The translations under genes and the position numbers were made by a program. A stretch of 64,000 nucleotides of DNA, taken from positions 43,420 through 107,419 of the forward strand of contig JAOUEV010000001.1 in assembly GCA_029858565.1 (NCBI GenBank). The letters run 5' to 3'. The stretch is from Nitrospirota bacterium (GTDB lineage: Bacteria > Nitrospirota > UBA9217). Of this stretch, positions 62,537 through 64,000 are shown one piece after another (positions within the stretch are counted from its first letter, which is position 1; each line of letters begins with the position of its first letter). Below the pieces are notes generated by a model. The model saw nothing but the letters and a program-made list of their open reading frames with translations. It was not told the origin of the DNA and did not search any database.

Positions 62537-64000
62537 ATGAGAAACAGCACATTTGAGTACGGAATGGTTTTTCTGGCGCTATGTTGTCTTGTTTTTGCAG
62601 GCTGCGGAGGCGGAGGCGCGACCACGATTGCGGATACCACTGCCCCGACGATCAGTTCCACCAGCCCGGCGAGCAACGCGAGCGGCGTTGCAGTGAACGG
62701 AGCGATCAGCGCGACCTTCAGCGAGGCCATGGATGCGTCAACAATAACATCGTCATCGTTCACGGTAAAAGACGCGAACAATAACGCGGTTTCCGGGGCC
62801 GTGAATTATGCGGGAACATCCGCGACCTTCACGCCCGCGGCGGACTTTGCCTACGCTACGGCCTATACTGCAACGATCTCGACGGGAGCAAAGGACGTTG
62901 CCGGAAATGCCCTCACAGCTGCCTATTCCTGGAGTTTCACCACGGGCACGGCTCCGGATACCACTGCCCCGACAGTCAGTTCCACCAGCCCGGAGAGCAA
63001 CGCAACCGGTGTTGCGGTGAACGGCGCGGTCAGCGCGACCTTCAGCGAGGCCATGGACCCCGCAACGTTCACCGTATCGTCGTTCCTGCTGAAGGACGGG
63101 AGCAATAATGCCGTCAGCGGCGCGGTGAATTACGCGGGTACGACCGCGACCTTCACGCCGTCGGTCAATCTGGCTTATTCCGCGGGATACACGGCAACGG
63201 TCACGACTACTGTTAAAGACCTTGCAGGGAACGCCCCGGCTGCTGCCTATTCCTGGAGTTTCACCACCGGCGCGGCGCCGGATACCACACCGCCGACGGT
63301 GACCTCCACCAGCCCGGCGGGCAGTGCAACCGGTGTTGCGGTGGACGGCGCGGTCAGCGTGACCTTCAGCGAAGCCATGAAAGCGGAGACGATCACCACC
63401 GGGTCCTTCCTGCTGAAAGACGCGGGCAATAACGCGGTCAGCGGCACGGTTATCTATTCAGCCGCAACGGCAACGTTCACTCCATCGGCAAATCTGGCCT
63501 ATGCAACGCTGTACACGGCAACGGTCACAACGGCGGCAGTGGACCTGGCGGGAAACGGACTTGCGACAAATGCGACGTTTACCTTTACGACCGCTGCAGC
63601 TCCGAACGTCGCTTTCGTGACCTCTGTTACCGGGAACGGTAATTTGAGTTCCTGGGCGGACGCCGGCGGAAAAACCGGCCTGGCTGCGGCAGACGCGATC
63701 TGCCAGGCGCGCGCAACAGCCGGAGGGCTGACGGGAACGTTCAAGGCCTGGATGTCCGATACCTCCGACGACGCCTATTGCCGCATGCATGACCTGACCG
63801 GCCACATTTATGATAAATGCGGACAAGGGGTGCTCCCGGCTTCGGCAGGGCCCTGGGTCAGAACCGACGGCACTCCCTTTGCTCCAACGATCGATAAAAT
63901 GACGGCGCAGCGCCAGATCTACAGTCCGCTGGCGTATGACGAGTTCGGGATTAAGGCCCCGGCGGGATCGGCATTCCACACCGGGACTTCGGAAACAGGC
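62537..64000 (+). CDS. Surface lipoprotein with three SbsA-type Ig-like repeats and a DUF1554-like C-terminal domain (continues past window)
   Basis: 488 codons open to the window end, from ATG 62537 after AAGGAGG. A lipobox (LVFAGC) is followed by three ~105-residue Big_5/SbsA-like Ig repeats, each opening DTTAPTxSSTSPxxNAxGVA and containing FSEAMD. From about 355 the sequence changes to FVTSVTGNGNLSSWADAGG and AADAICQARATAGGLTGTFK (DUF1554-like, also a lectin-type fold). The layout, anchor plus stalk plus lectin-like tip, repeats that of targets A and C. Whether its end is also hypervariable cannot be seen. Confidence 0.85.
   Translation, partial: MRNSTFEYGMVFLALCCLVFAGCGGGGATTIADTTAPTISSTSPASNASGVAVNGAISATFSEAMDASTITSSSFTVKDANNNAVSGAVNYAGTSATFTPAADFAYATAYTATISTGAKDVAGNALTAAYSWSFTTGTAPDTTAPTVSSTSPESNATGVAVNGAVSATFSEAMDPATFTVSSFLLKDGSNNAVSGAVNYAGTTATFTPSVNLAYSAGYTATVTTTVKDLAGNAPAAAYSWSFTTGAAPDTTPPTVTSTSPAGSATGVAVDGAVSVTFSEAMKAETITTGSFLLKDAGNNAVSGTVIYSAATATFTPSANLAYATLYTATVTTAAVDLAGNGLATNATFTFTTAAAPNVAFVTSVTGNGNLSSWADAGGKTGLAAADAICQARATAGGLTGTFKAWMSDTSDDAYCRMHDLTGHIYDKCGQGVLPASAGPWVRTDGTPFAPTIDKMTAQRQIYSPLAYDEFGIKAPAGSAFHTGTSETG

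Overview
The window reads as a gene-dense chromosomal segment (visually GC-rich, roughly 57-60%, by inspection) of a Gram-negative bacterium. Lipoprotein signal peptides, a heptosyltransferase-like GT9, an MltD-like lytic transglycosylase and an FtsB protein indicate a diderm cell. A selenocysteine-containing SelD, GH57 glycosidase, pyruvate phosphate dikinase, alpha2beta2 glycyl-tRNA synthetase, hemerythrin, BTAD regulator and Lcl_C/DUF1566 secreted proteins together suggest an anaerobic or facultative lineage such as Nitrospirota or Desulfobacterota. That placement is inference; there is no rRNA gene here to fix it.

Layout. 1-2.4 kb: rhodanese/metallo-beta-lactamase gene and a chromate-resistance remnant (intact chrB, internally deleted chrA). 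2.4-13 kb: housekeeping and stress genes (HD-domain hydrolase, MFS exporter, TlpA-like thioredoxin, lytic transglycosylase, flavoprotein, hemerythrin, Ap4A phosphorylase-like, ferredoxin, ADP-ribosylglycohydrolase). 13-18.3 kb: a compact fatty-acid activation and beta-oxidation operon, fadD-fadI-fadJ. 18.4-20 kb: an IS1182-like element with CTAG target duplication. 20-23.3 kb: DEAD-box helicase, a degenerate MNT/HEPN pair and two 19-residue lysine-rich peptides. 23.4-35.4 kb: ftsB, GH57 glycosidase, B12-type radical SAM enzyme, type III polyketide synthase, glyQ-glyS, ppdK. 35.6-45 kb: membrane proteins, an AbrB/Doc toxin-antitoxin pair with a palindromic operator, galT, then an AT-richer accessory strip holding an hsdR 3' fragment, orphan genes and a mazE with truncated mazF. 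45-54 kb: ribD, a HAD phosphatase, Sec-SelD, MarC, REC-PilZ, GT9, PHP phosphoesterase, GroES with a histone-H1-like tail, and an HSDR_N-like protein.

54-64 kb is the most unusual part. A large STAND/BTAD transcriptional regulator is followed by four secreted or lipid-anchored proteins ending in an Lcl_C (DUF1566, C-type-lectin-like) domain. The nearest pairs are nearly identical in the scaffold but differ heavily in the last ~41 codons, almost only at codon positions 1 and 2 and with third bases kept. That is the footprint of diversity-generating retroelement (DGR) mutagenesis of AAY codons. A truncated, frameshifted avd accessory gene lies between the first two targets. No reverse transcriptase or template repeat is visible in the window, so the core was deleted or lies elsewhere. 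The target cassettes carry a duplicated 226-bp leader, which contains the 3' tail of the regulator gene and a hairpin that varies by compensatory changes. One duplication junction abuts a 5' fragment of a group II intron inserted behind a terminator. The window ends inside another surface lipoprotein with Ig-like repeats and a DUF1554-like region.
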